Notes: generated by a model not told the origin, from the sequence alone. Numbered from the stretch's first letter, positions 1 to 8,192 are shown. The stretch: 33,947 nucleotides of DNA from RZYP01 sp964386405 (GCA_964386405.1 CAYLRW010000010.1:1-33947); one strand, 5' to 3'. Made by a program: numbers and translations.

Positions 1-51
1 TTCCCATGCAATGCCACGTAAAGAGAATTAACAAAGTATATATTCAATTAT

Positions 52-80
52 AAATAGAAAAACGCTCAAAAATGAGCGTT
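52..80 (-). terminator. Rho-independent terminator after efp
   Basis: Perfect 8-bp inverted repeat AACGCTCA (61-68) / TGAGCGTT (73-80) with a 4-nt loop. Read on the minus strand it starts 7 nt after the efp stop and is followed by a T-rich run. It ends the mltG-to-efp transcription unit. Positions 1-51 beyond it hold nothing I recognise. Confidence 0.9.
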
Positions 81-87
81 TTAGTTA

Positions 88-645
88 TCAAGCACGTTCG
101 ATGTATTCACCAGTTCTGGTATCTATTCTGAGAACATCACCTTCATTGATAAAGAGAGGAACCTTTACAACATAACCTGTATCAAGTTTTGCTGGTTTGC
201 TGCCGCCTGTTGCGGTATCACCACGGATACCAGGATCTGTTTCAACAACGGTTAACTCAACTGTATTTGGCAAATCAATTCCAAGAATGCGTCCTTCATA
301 AATCATGATTTTAACATCCATATTTTCTTTCAGGAAGTTAACAGCAACGCCCAACTGTTCTTTAGTAAGTTCGACTTGCTCAAAATTTTCGTTATCCATA
401 AAATTATAAGCGCCGTCACCCTCATAAAGGTATTGCATCTCCCTGCGGTCGATATGAGCTTTTGGTAAACGTTCACCGGCATTGAATGTACGCTCTACGA
501 CAGCGCCTGTGCAAAGGTTACGCATTTTGGCACGAACGAAAGCAGCACCCTTTCCTGGTTTTACGTGTTGGAACTCAACGACCTGCCACGCATCGCCATC
601 AATGGTAACAGTTACGTTAGTTTTGAATTCATTTGTTGAAATCAT
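88..645 (-). CDS. efp: Translation elongation factor P
   Basis: EF-P binds the ribosome between the P and E sites and relieves stalling at polyproline stretches. The 185-aa length is normal for the family, with an N-terminal KOW-like domain and two OB-fold domains. The loop HVKPGKGAAFV (residues 27-37) matches the Bacillus type, in which Lys32 carries the post-translational modification; Lys32 is present here. The start is supported by AGGAGGG (651-657) five nt upstream. It lies 24 nt downstream of the Xaa-Pro peptidase gene, a pairing (pepP-efp) common in Bacillota, and a terminator follows directly. Identification is very secure; the modification chemistry is inferred. Confidence 0.98.
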   Translation of the reverse strand: MISTNEFKTNVTVTIDGDAWQVVEFQHVKPGKGAAFVRAKMRNLCTGAVVERTFNAGERLPKAHIDRREMQYLYEGDGAYNFMDNENFEQVELTKEQLGVAVNFLKENMDVKIMIYEGRILGIDLPNTVELTVVETDPGIRGDTATGGSKPAKLDTGYVVKVPLFINEGDVLRIDTRTGEYIERA

Positions 646-669
646 ATTAACCCTCCTGAATTTAAAATA

Positions 670-1725
670 CTAATTAATCTCAAATAGTCGCTTGCTAGCG
701 TTTGTCAAAATATTACAACCATCAGGTGCAATTACGATGACATCTTCTATACGAACCCCGCCTTTGCAGGGTATGTATATTCCTGGTTCTACAGTAACAA
801 CCATGTTATTTTCCAATTTTTCTTTACCACGTCTGGAAGCAACTGGCAATTCATGGATATCCAGACCGACGCCATGACCCAAACCATGTCCGAAATATTG
901 ACCGTACCCGTGGTTTGTTATGTAACTGCGCACGATTGCATCAAGCTCTGTGCCAGTTATGCCTGCTCTGGCATTTTTAATACCCAGCATTTGTGCTTCG
1001 CTTACTAATTCATAAATCGCGTGCTGCCAGGGAGATGCACTTCCAATTACTACCGTCCGCGTAATATCAGAATGATATCCGGAATAAATAGCACCGAAAT
1101 CAAACGTTACAAAATCGCCTCTTTCTATTACTTTTGACGAGGCAATTCCATGCGGCAACGCTGACCTTACACCTGACGCAACAATTGTAGGGAAAGAAAC
1201 ACCTTCAGATCCAAGCCTGCGCATTTCATACTCAAGTAACGCTGCAGCTTCAATTTCGCGCATTCCTTCATGCAGGTTATTAAGCATAAACTCAAAAGCC
1301 TTATCAGAAATTTCAACGGCTTTTTTTATAAGTGTTATTTCCTCTTCCTCTTTAATACTCCGCAATCCCACGAGTGAAATGCTTGACAATGTACTGCTAC
1401 TTAGTTGAGAGCTTAGGCACTGAAAGTCATGATATGAAAAGCAATCGCCGTCAAAACCAAATTTTTCACCGGAAAAGTTCAGCTTTCTGACAGCCTCCCA
1501 CAATCCATCCGTATGCTCCAATACCAAACACTCAGGTGATTGTGCAGCAGCCTGCAAAGTATATCTGGAGTCAGTAATAACAATAGCTTGCTTGTTATCA
1601 ATAAAAATAAGACTATCGTCACCGGAAAACCCGGTAAAGTAGCGGATAGAAGACAAGCCCTTAATAAAAATCCCCGACAAACCTCTTTCCTGAAGATAAT
1701 GTCGAAGCCTATCCATCCTATTCAT
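670..1725 (-). CDS. pepP: M24B family Xaa-Pro aminopeptidase
   Basis: Cytosolic metallopeptidase predicted to release the N-terminal residue before proline. The 351-aa protein has a creatinase-like N-terminal domain (about 1-125) and a C-terminal pita-bread catalytic domain. All five dinuclear metal ligands are visible: Asp209 (FDFG), Asp220 (HSDITRT), His284 (GHGVGLDIHE), Glu313 (EPGIY) and Glu327 (RIED). The ATG at 1725 has AGGA nine nt upstream; Met4 is a less likely alternative. A 24-nt gap leads to efp, so the two genes are probably co-transcribed. The exact substrate (Xaa-Pro peptides or dipeptides, pepP versus pepQ) cannot be fixed from sequence, so the symbol is by family convention. 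Confidence 0.9.
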   Translation of the reverse strand: MNRMDRLRHYLQERGLSGIFIKGLSSIRYFTGFSGDDSLIFIDNKQAIVITDSRYTLQAAAQSPECLVLEHTDGLWEAVRKLNFSGEKFGFDGDCFSYHDFQCLSSQLSSSTLSSISLVGLRSIKEEEEITLIKKAVEISDKAFEFMLNNLHEGMREIEAAALLEYEMRRLGSEGVSFPTIVASGVRSALPHGIASSKVIERGDFVTFDFGAIYSGYHSDITRTVVIGSASPWQHAIYELVSEAQMLGIKNARAGITGTELDAIVRSYITNHGYGQYFGHGLGHGVGLDIHELPVASRRGKEKLENNMVVTVEPGIYIPCKGGVRIEDVIVIAPDGCNILTNASKRLFEIN

Positions 1726-1773
1726 AATAACACGTCCTGCAAAAATTTGTAAAAATTAAACAATTACTTAGAC

Positions 1774-1782
1774 ATTTTATCA
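1774..1782 (-). promoter_or_regulatory. Possible extended -10 promoter for pepP-efp
   Basis: In the 74-nt gap between the DUF4911 gene and pepP the minus strand reads TGATAAAAT, an extended -10 (TGn-TAAAAT). A poor -35 match lies about 18 nt further upstream. It would give a leader of about 40 nt. The gap has no terminator, so pepP-efp may also be read from upstream. Confidence 0.35.
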
Positions 1783-1799
1783 CATTTTTTCTTGTTTGC

Positions 1800-2030
1800 C
1801 TATTCACCTTCAGTAAAATTTTCCAGGATTTCTACTGGGAATGGCAGATTATCAAGGATTAACAAAACATCCGCAACTGTGTCCGGCGTTCCAAGCAATT
1901 TAATAATGCCATCGCTTGCCTTCACCGTACTCACCAAAGCCAAATGCTCATAACCTTCCATGATCCTGGTTACATCAGCAATTTCAGCTTTTTGGATCTT
2001 CGCATAGATAATTCCCCTATCATAATTCAT
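1800..2030 (-). CDS. DUF4911 domain protein
   Basis: Small 76-aa protein with the look of the DUF4911 family, which has no established function. Alternating hydrophobic and charged segments (IIYAKIQKAEIADVTRIME, then KLLGTPDTVADVLLILDNL) suggest a compact alpha/beta fold. Its ATG overlaps the TGA stop of the preceding U32 gene as ATGA (2027-2030), which implies translational coupling. The context suggests a role linked to the U32 protein or to tRNA modification, but that is inference from position only. Confidence 0.7.
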   Translation of the reverse strand: MNYDRGIIYAKIQKAEIADVTRIMEGYEHLALVSTVKASDGIIKLLGTPDTVADVLLILDNLPFPVEILENFTEGE

Positions 2031-3256
2031 TTGCTTTTTCTCCGCAATAATGAGTACGGTTGAAGATATGTTGGACTTTTGATAGTAAATATTTGCTGTA
2101 CACGGTTAGCAACATCAAATTGATTGCCGTTTTCATCACGCATATCATTAAGTGTAATCTCCAGTAATGTGCCATCTGGCATCAAAACTTCCAAATTTTC
2201 TCCAGCAACCATTTTATTGCGCTGTTCAATATATGCAGTGTTCGTTTCTTTATCATAATTAATCACTATACCGACAAAGTCACGAGTTTGCTCATAACTG
2301 GAAGTTGTGTAAATTTGTCCATTTTCATCTGGTTTATTTACTGCAAAACCATAAAAATACGGCCTATGTGAAACTTTCTCCAATTCATCCTTCCACTCAC
2401 TTTTTATGACAAACTCCTCTGGATTACTGTACCAGGCATCAATTGCCTTTCTATAAACGCTGACGACAGTAGCTACATAATGTACACTTTTCATGCGCCC
2501 TTCAATTTTAAGGCTATCAACTCCTGCTTCAGTAAGTTCAGGAATAAGATCAAGCAGACAGAGATCTTTCGAATTCATTATATAAGTACCGCGTTCGTCT
2601 TCTTCAATTGGGAACTCTTGGTCAGGCCTGTTTTGTTCAACTAATTTATAGTTCCATCTGCACACCTGAGCACATTCACCACGATTGCCATCGCGCCCGG
2701 TAAGATAACTGCTGAGATAACAACGCCCTGAATAAGAAATGCACATAGCACCGTGAACAAATACTTCCAGCTCAACATCGCATTTTTTATCTATCTCACT
2801 TATTTCTGCTATTGAGAGCTCTCTTGCCAAAACAACACGTTCGGCGCCAAGATTTTTCCAAGCTTCAACTGCCGCCCAATTACAAGTATTAGCTTGGGTA
2901 CTAACGTGCAATGACATAGATGGTACTACCTTTCTTGCAATATTCCAGACTCCAAGATCTGAAATAAGCAATGCATCCACTCCAGCTTCTTCAAGGCTTA
3001 AAAGATATTCAGATAACTCATTGATATCTTCATTATGAGCAAATATATTGACCGTCACATAGACTTTTTTCCCAAGATTATGTGCAAATTTAGTAGCTTC
3101 TTTGATTTCAGCTATGCTGAAATTGGCAGCATATGCTCTCAGGCCGAACTTATTGCCGCCCAGATAAACTGCATCAGCTCCATATATAAGAGCCATTTTA
3201 CATTTTTCCATGTTACCAGCAGGTGCAAGCAGCTCTGGTTTTTTACGTACATTCAT
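2027..3256 (-). CDS. trhP: U32 peptidase family protein, probable tRNA hydroxylation (TrhP-like)
   Basis: The 409-aa protein carries the peptidase U32 signature HGAMCISYSGRC (168-179). Cys172, Cys179, Cys195 and Cys233 have nearly the spacing of the [4Fe-4S] ligands of UbiU/UbiV, so an iron-sulfur cluster is likely. In B. subtilis and E. coli, relatives called TrhP/RlhA hydroxylate U34 of tRNA or a 23S rRNA cytidine; they are not thought to act as proteases. The location downstream of mltG matches yrrN/yrrO of B. subtilis, although there two U32 genes sit together and here there is one. The start is supported by GGAGAG upstream. The family is certain; the tRNA substrate is inferred from synteny. 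Confidence 0.82.
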   Translation of the reverse strand: MNVRKKPELLAPAGNMEKCKMALIYGADAVYLGGNKFGLRAYAANFSIAEIKEATKFAHNLGKKVYVTVNIFAHNEDINELSEYLLSLEEAGVDALLISDLGVWNIARKVVPSMSLHVSTQANTCNWAAVEAWKNLGAERVVLARELSIAEISEIDKKCDVELEVFVHGAMCISYSGRCYLSSYLTGRDGNRGECAQVCRWNYKLVEQNRPDQEFPIEEDERGTYIMNSKDLCLLDLIPELTEAGVDSLKIEGRMKSVHYVATVVSVYRKAIDAWYSNPEEFVIKSEWKDELEKVSHRPYFYGFAVNKPDENGQIYTTSSYEQTRDFVGIVINYDKETNTAYIEQRNKMVAGENLEVLMPDGTLLEITLNDMRDENGNQFDVANRVQQIFTIKSPTYLQPYSLLRRKSK

Positions 3257-3289
3257 ATTTTACTCTCCAATTTAATAAAATTAAGCTTT

Positions 3290-4300
3290 CTATTGAGGTC
3301 CATGTATTTTTTCAATCTCTTGTAAATGTTCCTGATATGTTTCTGTAAAATGATGATGTCCTTCCAAATCAGCAACAAAATATAAATAGTTTGTTTGTTT
3401 AGGTTCTAAAACTGCATTTATAGTCGAAATGCTTGGGCTGGCAATTGGACCTGGAGGCAATTCAGCATATAAGTATGTGTTATATGGAGAATCAATCTTC
3501 GTATCCGCAATACTTATTTCTTTTTTTTGAACGCCAAGAATATATTGAATTGTAGTGTCAGATTGCAAAGGCATTTTTATTTGCAATCTTTTGAGAAATA
3601 CTCCAGCAATTATTGGTCTTTCTTCTGGGAACACCGCTTCTTTTTCTACAAGTGAAGCTAAACTGACTAAATCACGAATACTCATATTCTTTTCTTTAGC
3701 TTTTTGCCGGATGTCTTCAGTTAATTGCTCGTCAAATTCTTTAACCATGACAGACAATATTTCTTTTTCTGTAGAGCCTGGTGAAAGATAATAGGTTGAA
3801 GGATAAGCAAAGCCTTCAGCTTTAAAAATTACATTACTATTGTCTGTTTCCATATAAGAATAAGGGGCATAGTCCTTGGCGGCTTTCTTAAATTCATCAG
3901 CACTGCCAAGACCACTTTCCTCAATTTTTTTCGCTATTTGCTCTATCGTATATCCTTCCGGAATAGTTAGTGTTTTATGCCGAACTTGTCCTTTGGAGAA
4001 TAAGCCAATAATTTCCCAATTGGACATACCGCTCATAATTTCGTACTCGCCAGCTTGTAGCGACCTCTCCATTCTGGCAAATTTTGATTGTAACCTAAAA
4101 AAACCTGGGGAATTAATCATCTTTTTATTTTGCAGCATGGTAGCTATATCTGCATTAGTCATACCAGGAGCAACTGTAATAATAACGTGTTCACCTGTAG
4201 TTAAATTTTTATTATCGTTTGCATTAAAAGCAATTCCCAACAGCACCACTGCCAACACAAAAATACAGGCAATGATCGTCAGTAACTTTTTTTTGTTCAT
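3290..4300 (-). CDS. mltG: Endolytic murein transglycosylase MltG
   Basis: Membrane-anchored lytic transglycosylase that cleaves nascent glycan strands and sets their length. The 336-aa protein has one N-terminal membrane segment (about 6-25, LLTIIACIFVLAVVLLGIAF), then a LysM-like region and the YceG/LytG catalytic domain. Diagnostic motifs are EGFAYPSTYYL (162-172), SLASLVEKEA (213-222) with probable catalytic Glu219, QSDTTIQYILG (246-256) and SPYNTYLY. The start has GAGAGGGG just upstream. A strong terminator sits only about 45 nt before the ATG, so how mltG itself is expressed is unclear. It is followed after 33 nt by the U32 gene. Confidence 0.96.
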   Translation of the reverse strand: MNKKKLLTIIACIFVLAVVLLGIAFNANDNKNLTTGEHVIITVAPGMTNADIATMLQNKKMINSPGFFRLQSKFARMERSLQAGEYEIMSGMSNWEIIGLFSKGQVRHKTLTIPEGYTIEQIAKKIEESGLGSADEFKKAAKDYAPYSYMETDNSNVIFKAEGFAYPSTYYLSPGSTEKEILSVMVKEFDEQLTEDIRQKAKEKNMSIRDLVSLASLVEKEAVFPEERPIIAGVFLKRLQIKMPLQSDTTIQYILGVQKKEISIADTKIDSPYNTYLYAELPPGPIASPSISTINAVLEPKQTNYLYFVADLEGHHHFTETYQEHLQEIEKIHGPQ

Positions 4301-4344
4301 TTTCCCCTCTCCATCCTGAAAAATCCTACAAAATAAATAGAAGT

Positions 4345-4377
4345 TAAAAAAATGCTGGGTAGCTATCTACCCAGCAT
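4345..4377 (-). terminator. Strong terminator after the DUF1292 gene
   Basis: Perfect 11-bp stem ATGCTGGGTAG (4352-4362) / CTACCCAGCAT (4367-4377) with a 4-nt loop. On the minus strand a run of T residues follows. It lies about 10 nt after the DUF1292 stop and about 45 nt before the mltG start codon. Confidence 0.92.
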
Positions 4378-4386
4378 CAATTCCAA

Positions 4387-4710
4387 TCACTCTTCCGAAG
4401 AATTCATCATTTCTTCATATGCTGTTTTCACAGCCTCAAATTCTTCCTCAGTTGGATCTAAATAGATGGCTTCGCCATCTTCATCAAAATCAATGCGAGC
4501 GATGTAAACATCAGGCTCATCGCCTTCTTCATGGCATTCGCATTCTTCATCTTCGCAACCACATTCATCAATCGCAACCAAAAGAGCAAAATTTTTGTCA
4601 CCGAGTGGGATTACCATTTCTTCTCTGTAATAAAATTCATTACCTTCATCATCACTCATTACAACTATTTGCTCGTCATCTTCCAACATTTCTAATTCTT
4701 TATCATCCAT
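4387..4710 (-). CDS. DUF1292 family acidic protein with Cys/His cluster
   Basis: The 107-aa protein is very acidic and matches the DUF1292 family (YrzB of B. subtilis), found next to ruvX and ireB; no function is established. The core motif pattern DDEGNEFYYREEMVI and the C-terminal DPTEEEFEAVKTAYEEM are typical of the family. An unusual feature is Cys50, Cys52, Cys57, Cys59 and His60 (CGC-x4-CECH), which could bind metal. The ATG has AGAGGTG five nt upstream. It has its own consensus-like promoter in the 81-nt gap after ruvX and is followed directly by a strong terminator, so it can form a single-gene transcript. Confidence 0.85.
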   Translation of the reverse strand: MDDKELEMLEDDEQIVVMSDDEGNEFYYREEMVIPLGDKNFALLVAIDECGCEDEECECHEEGDEPDVYIARIDFDEDGEAIYLDPTEEEFEAVKTAYEEMMNSSEE

Positions 4711-4741
4711 GGCGGCACCTCTTCTTAATTTATTCTTACTA

Positions 4742-4770
4742 ATTCTATACTAGATAAAAGCTACTGTCAA
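4742..4770 (-). promoter_or_regulatory. Sigma-A type promoter for the DUF1292 gene
   Basis: Minus strand TTGACA (4765-4770), 17-nt spacer, TAGAAT (4742-4747). Six of six matches in the -35 and five of six in the -10. The predicted leader is about 25 nt. Confidence 0.8.
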
Positions 4771-4791
4771 ACAAGTAAACTCAGTAGGACA

Positions 4792-5208
4792 TCATTTTTG
4801 CCTGCTATCCAGATAATTTTGCAGTATAACAACTGCAGCCATCATATCAATTATTTTTTTGCGCTTATCTCGTCGCAAATCAGCAGATATTAAAACTTTT
4901 TCAGCTGCAACTGTAGACAATCTTTCATCCCATAACAAAACTTCAAGATCAGAGAATCGCTCCTTAACTTTATCAGCAAAAGCTTCACAAAATTGCGCTC
5001 TTTCCCCGATTGTGCCATTCATGTTTTTGGGATAACCTATCACAATCTTTTCAACTTCATTTTCAGCAATAATTTTTGCCAATTTCGAAAAATCGCTTTC
5101 TATAGGTCCTCTGCGAATTGTTTCAAGACCGCGGGCAATAAGTCCTGTTGCGTCACTAAGAGCAACACCAATAGTTTTTGTGCCCAAATCTAAGGCCATT
5201 ATCCTCAT
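4792..5208 (-). CDS. ruvX: RuvX/YqgF family RNase H-like nuclease
   Basis: Predicted RNase H-fold nuclease of 138 aa, the normal length. In relatives it acts in 16S rRNA 5'-end processing and, in some species, as a Holliday junction resolvase. Acidic active-site positions visible are Asp7 (ALDLGTKTIG), Asp94/Glu95 (WDERLST) and Asp121 (KKIIDMMAAV). The start has AAGGTC upstream and follows the ireB stop by 13 nt, so the two are co-transcribed. The ireB-ruvX-DUF1292-mltG order is conserved in Bacillota. Identity is secure; which of the two activities dominates here is not visible. Confidence 0.95.
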   Translation of the reverse strand: MRIMALDLGTKTIGVALSDATGLIARGLETIRRGPIESDFSKLAKIIAENEVEKIVIGYPKNMNGTIGERAQFCEAFADKVKERFSDLEVLLWDERLSTVAAEKVLISADLRRDKRKKIIDMMAAVVILQNYLDSRQK

Positions 5209-5221
5209 ATAAGACCTTCTT

Positions 5222-5479
5222 TCACTTTTTCTCTTTCAAATAGCTTATAACAAGCTCCTCAATCAATTCATAACGTTCAAATTGGCGTATTTTACTTCTG
5301 GCATCACCATGGCTAGTAATGTATGTAGGATCACCAGACAAAAGATAACCTGCCAATTGGTCAACAGGGTTGTATCCCTTTTCTTCAAAGGCCTTACAGA
5401 CCTCCGCAATAGTTTTAGCAACATTTTTATTCTCAGGATTGCGTTTAAACATCATTGTTTCTTGCGATACATCACTCAT
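5222..5479 (-). CDS. ireB: IreB family regulatory phosphoprotein (UPF0297/DUF965)
   Basis: The 85-aa protein matches IreB (YrzL in B. subtilis), a small phosphoprotein substrate of the Ser/Thr kinase IreK in enterococci that influences cell-envelope stress resistance. The N-terminal ETMMF (7-11) aligns with the phosphorylated ETVRF-type segment, and NPVDQLAGYLLSGDPTYITSH (37-57) is the family core. A longer frame starts at 5509, but that ATG lies inside the predicted -10 element. The ATG at 5479 has a perfect AGGAGGG (5486-5492) six nt upstream, so I use 5479. It begins the ireB-ruvX unit. Confidence 0.93.
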   Translation of the reverse strand: MSDVSQETMMFKRNPENKNVAKTIAEVCKAFEEKGYNPVDQLAGYLLSGDPTYITSHGDARSKIRQFERYELIEELVISYLKEKK

Positions 5480-5485
5480 GGCTAT

Positions 5486-5492
5486 CCCTCCT
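5486..5492 (-). promoter_or_regulatory. Ribosome-binding site that fixes the ireB start
   Basis: AGGAGGG on the minus strand, six nt before the ATG at 5479. It lies downstream of the longer frame's ATG at 5509 and rules that start out. Confidence 0.85.
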
Positions 5493-5507
5493 CTGACTCT
5501 TATCTTC

Positions 5508-5516
5508 ATTCTAACA
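5508..5516 (-). promoter_or_regulatory. Extended -10 promoter for ireB-ruvX
   Basis: Minus strand TGTTAGAAT, an extended -10 (TGn-TAGAAT). The -35 position falls in the T-run of the alaS terminator and matches poorly. The predicted start near 5501 gives a leader of about 22 nt. Confidence 0.65.
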
Positions 5517-5523
5517 CAAACCG

Positions 5524-5559
5524 AAAGAAAAAATAAGGAAGGAATTAAAATTCCTTCCT
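5524..5559 (-). terminator. Rho-independent terminator after alaS
   Basis: 10-bp stem AGGAAGGAAT (5536-5545) / ATTCCTTCCT (5550-5559) with a 4-nt loop. On the minus strand it begins about 8 nt after the alaS stop and is followed by TATTTTTTCTTT. Confidence 0.88.
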
Positions 5560-5567
5560 GCTGATAA

Positions 5568-8192
5568 TTACTTTACTTGTCCGGCAATTATATTCCAGGC
5601 AGCATCAAGAGCTTCTTGCAGCTTATTAACATCTTTACCACCGGCCTGAGCCATATCTGGTCTGCCGCCGCCGTTGCCGCCAGTTATCTTAGCTACCTCT
5701 TTAACTATATTACCACAATGAATTCCAGCCTTAGTGGCATCTTTGGTGGCCATGGCAAGAATGTTTATCTTGTCTTCAGCTGCAATATTTGCAAGCACGA
5801 CTACGCCACCAACTTTGTCACGCATTTTATCACCAAGTGAACGAAGTGCGTCTATATCATCAACATCAACTGACTGAACTAAAGCTTTTACGCCATTAAA
5901 GTCCTTAACATTACTACCAATTTCATCAAGTTGAGTTGAAGCAATGCGGTCAGTCAATTCGTTTGCTTTTTGTTCAGACGCCTTAAGTTCAGCCTGCAGA
6001 CTTTCAATTCTGCCAAGAATATCACTTGTACGGCATTTCAAACTTTGAGCAATGCTTTTTACTAAAGTCTCCGTATCATTAACAAATGTTAATGCGCCAT
6101 GACCTGTCACTGCTTCAATTCTACGAACACCGGCACCACTGCTAGATTCAGATATAATTTTGAACATACCGATAAGCGCAGTATTTTTGACATGCACGCC
6201 ACCACAAAGTTCCATGCTAAAACCAGGAACGCTTACAACGCGGACAATATCGCCATATTTCTCGCCAAACAACGCCATCGCTCCCATAGCTTTTGCTTTG
6301 CTTATTTCGGTTTCTGTTATAACGACATCAAGTGAATCCAAAATGCGTTCATTTACAATAGTTTCAATCTTTTTCAATTCGTCTTCAGTTACTTGTGAAA
6401 AGTGTGAAAAATCAAAGCGAAGTCGATCTGGTCCTACATAGCTGCCAGCTTGATTAACATGTGAACCCAAAACCTCTTTTAATGCAGCATGCAAAAGGTG
6501 GGTTGCAGTATGATTTCTAGCTATATCATTTTTTCGCTGACTATTAATTTCAGTAACAACCTGTTCACCTGAATTAATTACACCTTCAGTTACCTGACCA
6601 ATAAGAATCGTAGAACCATTCGGCAATTTTTTAGTATTTGTTACTTCTACAACGCCGGAAGGAGCAACTAAGCGCCCTGTATCTCCCAATTGACCGCCGC
6701 CTTCTGCGTGGAAAGGAGTTACATTCAGAATAACGGCAACGCATTCACCATCTGCTACAGTTTGCACTGGCTGAGGATTTTGCTGCTCATAAAGCAAAAC
6801 AACTTTACCCTCTTTGGCGTTCTCATTTACTAATAACTTTTCAGCGTCAAAAGCTGTAGTATTATAGACAACAGGCAAACATTCTTTCTCAGCACGGGCA
6901 CAACGCGCCCTTTCTTTCTGTTCCGACATTGCCTTATCGAACCCATCTTTATCCATAATCATGGAATTCTCTTCAAGAATTTCAGCAGTTAATTCCCACG
7001 GGAAACCAAAAGTGTCGTATAACTTAAAGGCGGAAGCGCCATTAAGCACTTGTTCACCATTTGCACGTAAAGAAGCAATTTCATCGTTCAATATTTCAGT
7101 ACCTTGCTGTAAGGTCTGCATAAATCGTGTTTCTTCCATTTCAACGACTTTTTTAATATAATCACGTTTTTCAGCCATTTCAGGATATACACCATCAAAT
7201 ATTTTCAGCACAACATCTACAGCATCTGCAAGAAAAAGCTTATTTATACCGATAAGGCGGCCATGTCTTACTGCTCGGCGTAAAATTCTCCTTAAAACAT
7301 AACCCTTTCCTTCATTTGATGGTAAAACACCATCGCTTATCATAACAGAAAGACTACGAGCATGATCAGCAATAACTTTTAAGGATATGTCAGTCTTGTT
7401 ATCAATCCCGAATTTTTTATTTGCCACTGCCGCGGCATATTCGATTATCGGGAATATCAAGTCAGTTTCAAAGTTTGATTTTTTGTTTTGCAAAACAGAT
7501 GCAAGACGTTCCAATCCAGCACCAGTATCAATATTTTTATTCTTAAGCGGCGTGTAAGTACCATCGTCATTCTGGTTGTATTGAGTAAATACAAGATTCC
7601 AAATCTCCAAATAACGATCACAATCACAGCCTACAGCGCAATCAGGTTTTCCACAGCCTCTATCTTCACCAAGATCTACATGAATCTCAGAACATGGTCC
7701 ACACGGACCTGAACCGATTTCCCAGAAATTCTCTTCCAACCGAATAATGCGCTCAGCCGGTACGCCAACAACATTGTGCCAGATATCAAAAGCTTCATCA
7801 TCATCAGTATATATGGTAATCCATAACTTATCGGCCGGTATTTCCAACACTTCAGTCAGAAATTCCCAGCTCCAAGGTATAACTTCTTTCTTAAAATAAT
7901 CACCAAAAGAAAAGTTGCCTAACATTTCAAAAAAAGTATGATGTCTTGCTGTCCTGCCAACATTATCAATGTCACCAGTGCGAACACATTTCTGACAAGT
8001 TGTAATTCTCGGACTAGGCGGTTTCATCTTTCCCGTAAAAAATGGTTTAAACGGCGCCATACCGGCACCAATTAACAATAAAGTAGGATCATCTTGAGGA
8101 ATCAAAGAAGCACTCGGTTGAATTAAATGTCCTCGTTCTGCAAAGAAATTCAAAAAAGCCTCTCGTATTTCATTACCAGTCATATTTTTCAT
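5568..8192 (-). CDS. alaS: Alanyl-tRNA synthetase
   Basis: Class II synthetase of 874 aa that charges tRNA-Ala in the cytosol. The catalytic domain has HTFFEMLGNFSFGDYF (85-100) and the GAGLERL region (224-230). A Cys-rich segment CGKPDCAVGCDC (180-191) lies within it. The editing domain carries the zinc site His561/His565 (HTATH) and Cys663/His667 (CGGVH). The C-terminal DHHA1 region has GGNGGGRPDMAQAGG (838-852). All parts are full length. The start has AAGGGG about 12 nt upstream. It has its own perfect-consensus promoter and a leader of only about 35 nt, so there is no T-box riboswitch. Its own terminator follows. Confidence 0.98.
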   Translation of the reverse strand: MKNMTGNEIREAFLNFFAERGHLIQPSASLIPQDDPTLLLIGAGMAPFKPFFTGKMKPPSPRITTCQKCVRTGDIDNVGRTARHHTFFEMLGNFSFGDYFKKEVIPWSWEFLTEVLEIPADKLWITIYTDDDEAFDIWHNVVGVPAERIIRLEENFWEIGSGPCGPCSEIHVDLGEDRGCGKPDCAVGCDCDRYLEIWNLVFTQYNQNDDGTYTPLKNKNIDTGAGLERLASVLQNKKSNFETDLIFPIIEYAAAVANKKFGIDNKTDISLKVIADHARSLSVMISDGVLPSNEGKGYVLRRILRRAVRHGRLIGINKLFLADAVDVVLKIFDGVYPEMAEKRDYIKKVVEMEETRFMQTLQQGTEILNDEIASLRANGEQVLNGASAFKLYDTFGFPWELTAEILEENSMIMDKDGFDKAMSEQKERARCARAEKECLPVVYNTTAFDAEKLLVNENAKEGKVVLLYEQQNPQPVQTVADGECVAVILNVTPFHAEGGGQLGDTGRLVAPSGVVEVTNTKKLPNGSTILIGQVTEGVINSGEQVVTEINSQRKNDIARNHTATHLLHAALKEVLGSHVNQAGSYVGPDRLRFDFSHFSQVTEDELKKIETIVNERILDSLDVVITETEISKAKAMGAMALFGEKYGDIVRVVSVPGFSMELCGGVHVKNTALIGMFKIISESSSGAGVRRIEAVTGHGALTFVNDTETLVKSIAQSLKCRTSDILGRIESLQAELKASEQKANELTDRIASTQLDEIGSNVKDFNGVKALVQSVDVDDIDALRSLGDKMRDKVGGVVVLANIAAEDKINILAMATKDATKAGIHCGNIVKEVAKITGGNGGGRPDMAQAGGKDVNKLQEALDAAWNIIAGQVK

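Noticed and set aside
3876..4319. Plus-strand open frame of 147 codons opposite mltG
   Set aside because: The antisense frame shadows mltG; the hydrophobic stretches come from the reverse complement of the coding sequence.
4419..4742. Plus-strand frame rich in His, Gln and Leu opposite the DUF1292 gene
   Set aside because: It is the reverse of a very acidic protein's codons (GAA/GAT/GAG), which yields such composition by chance.
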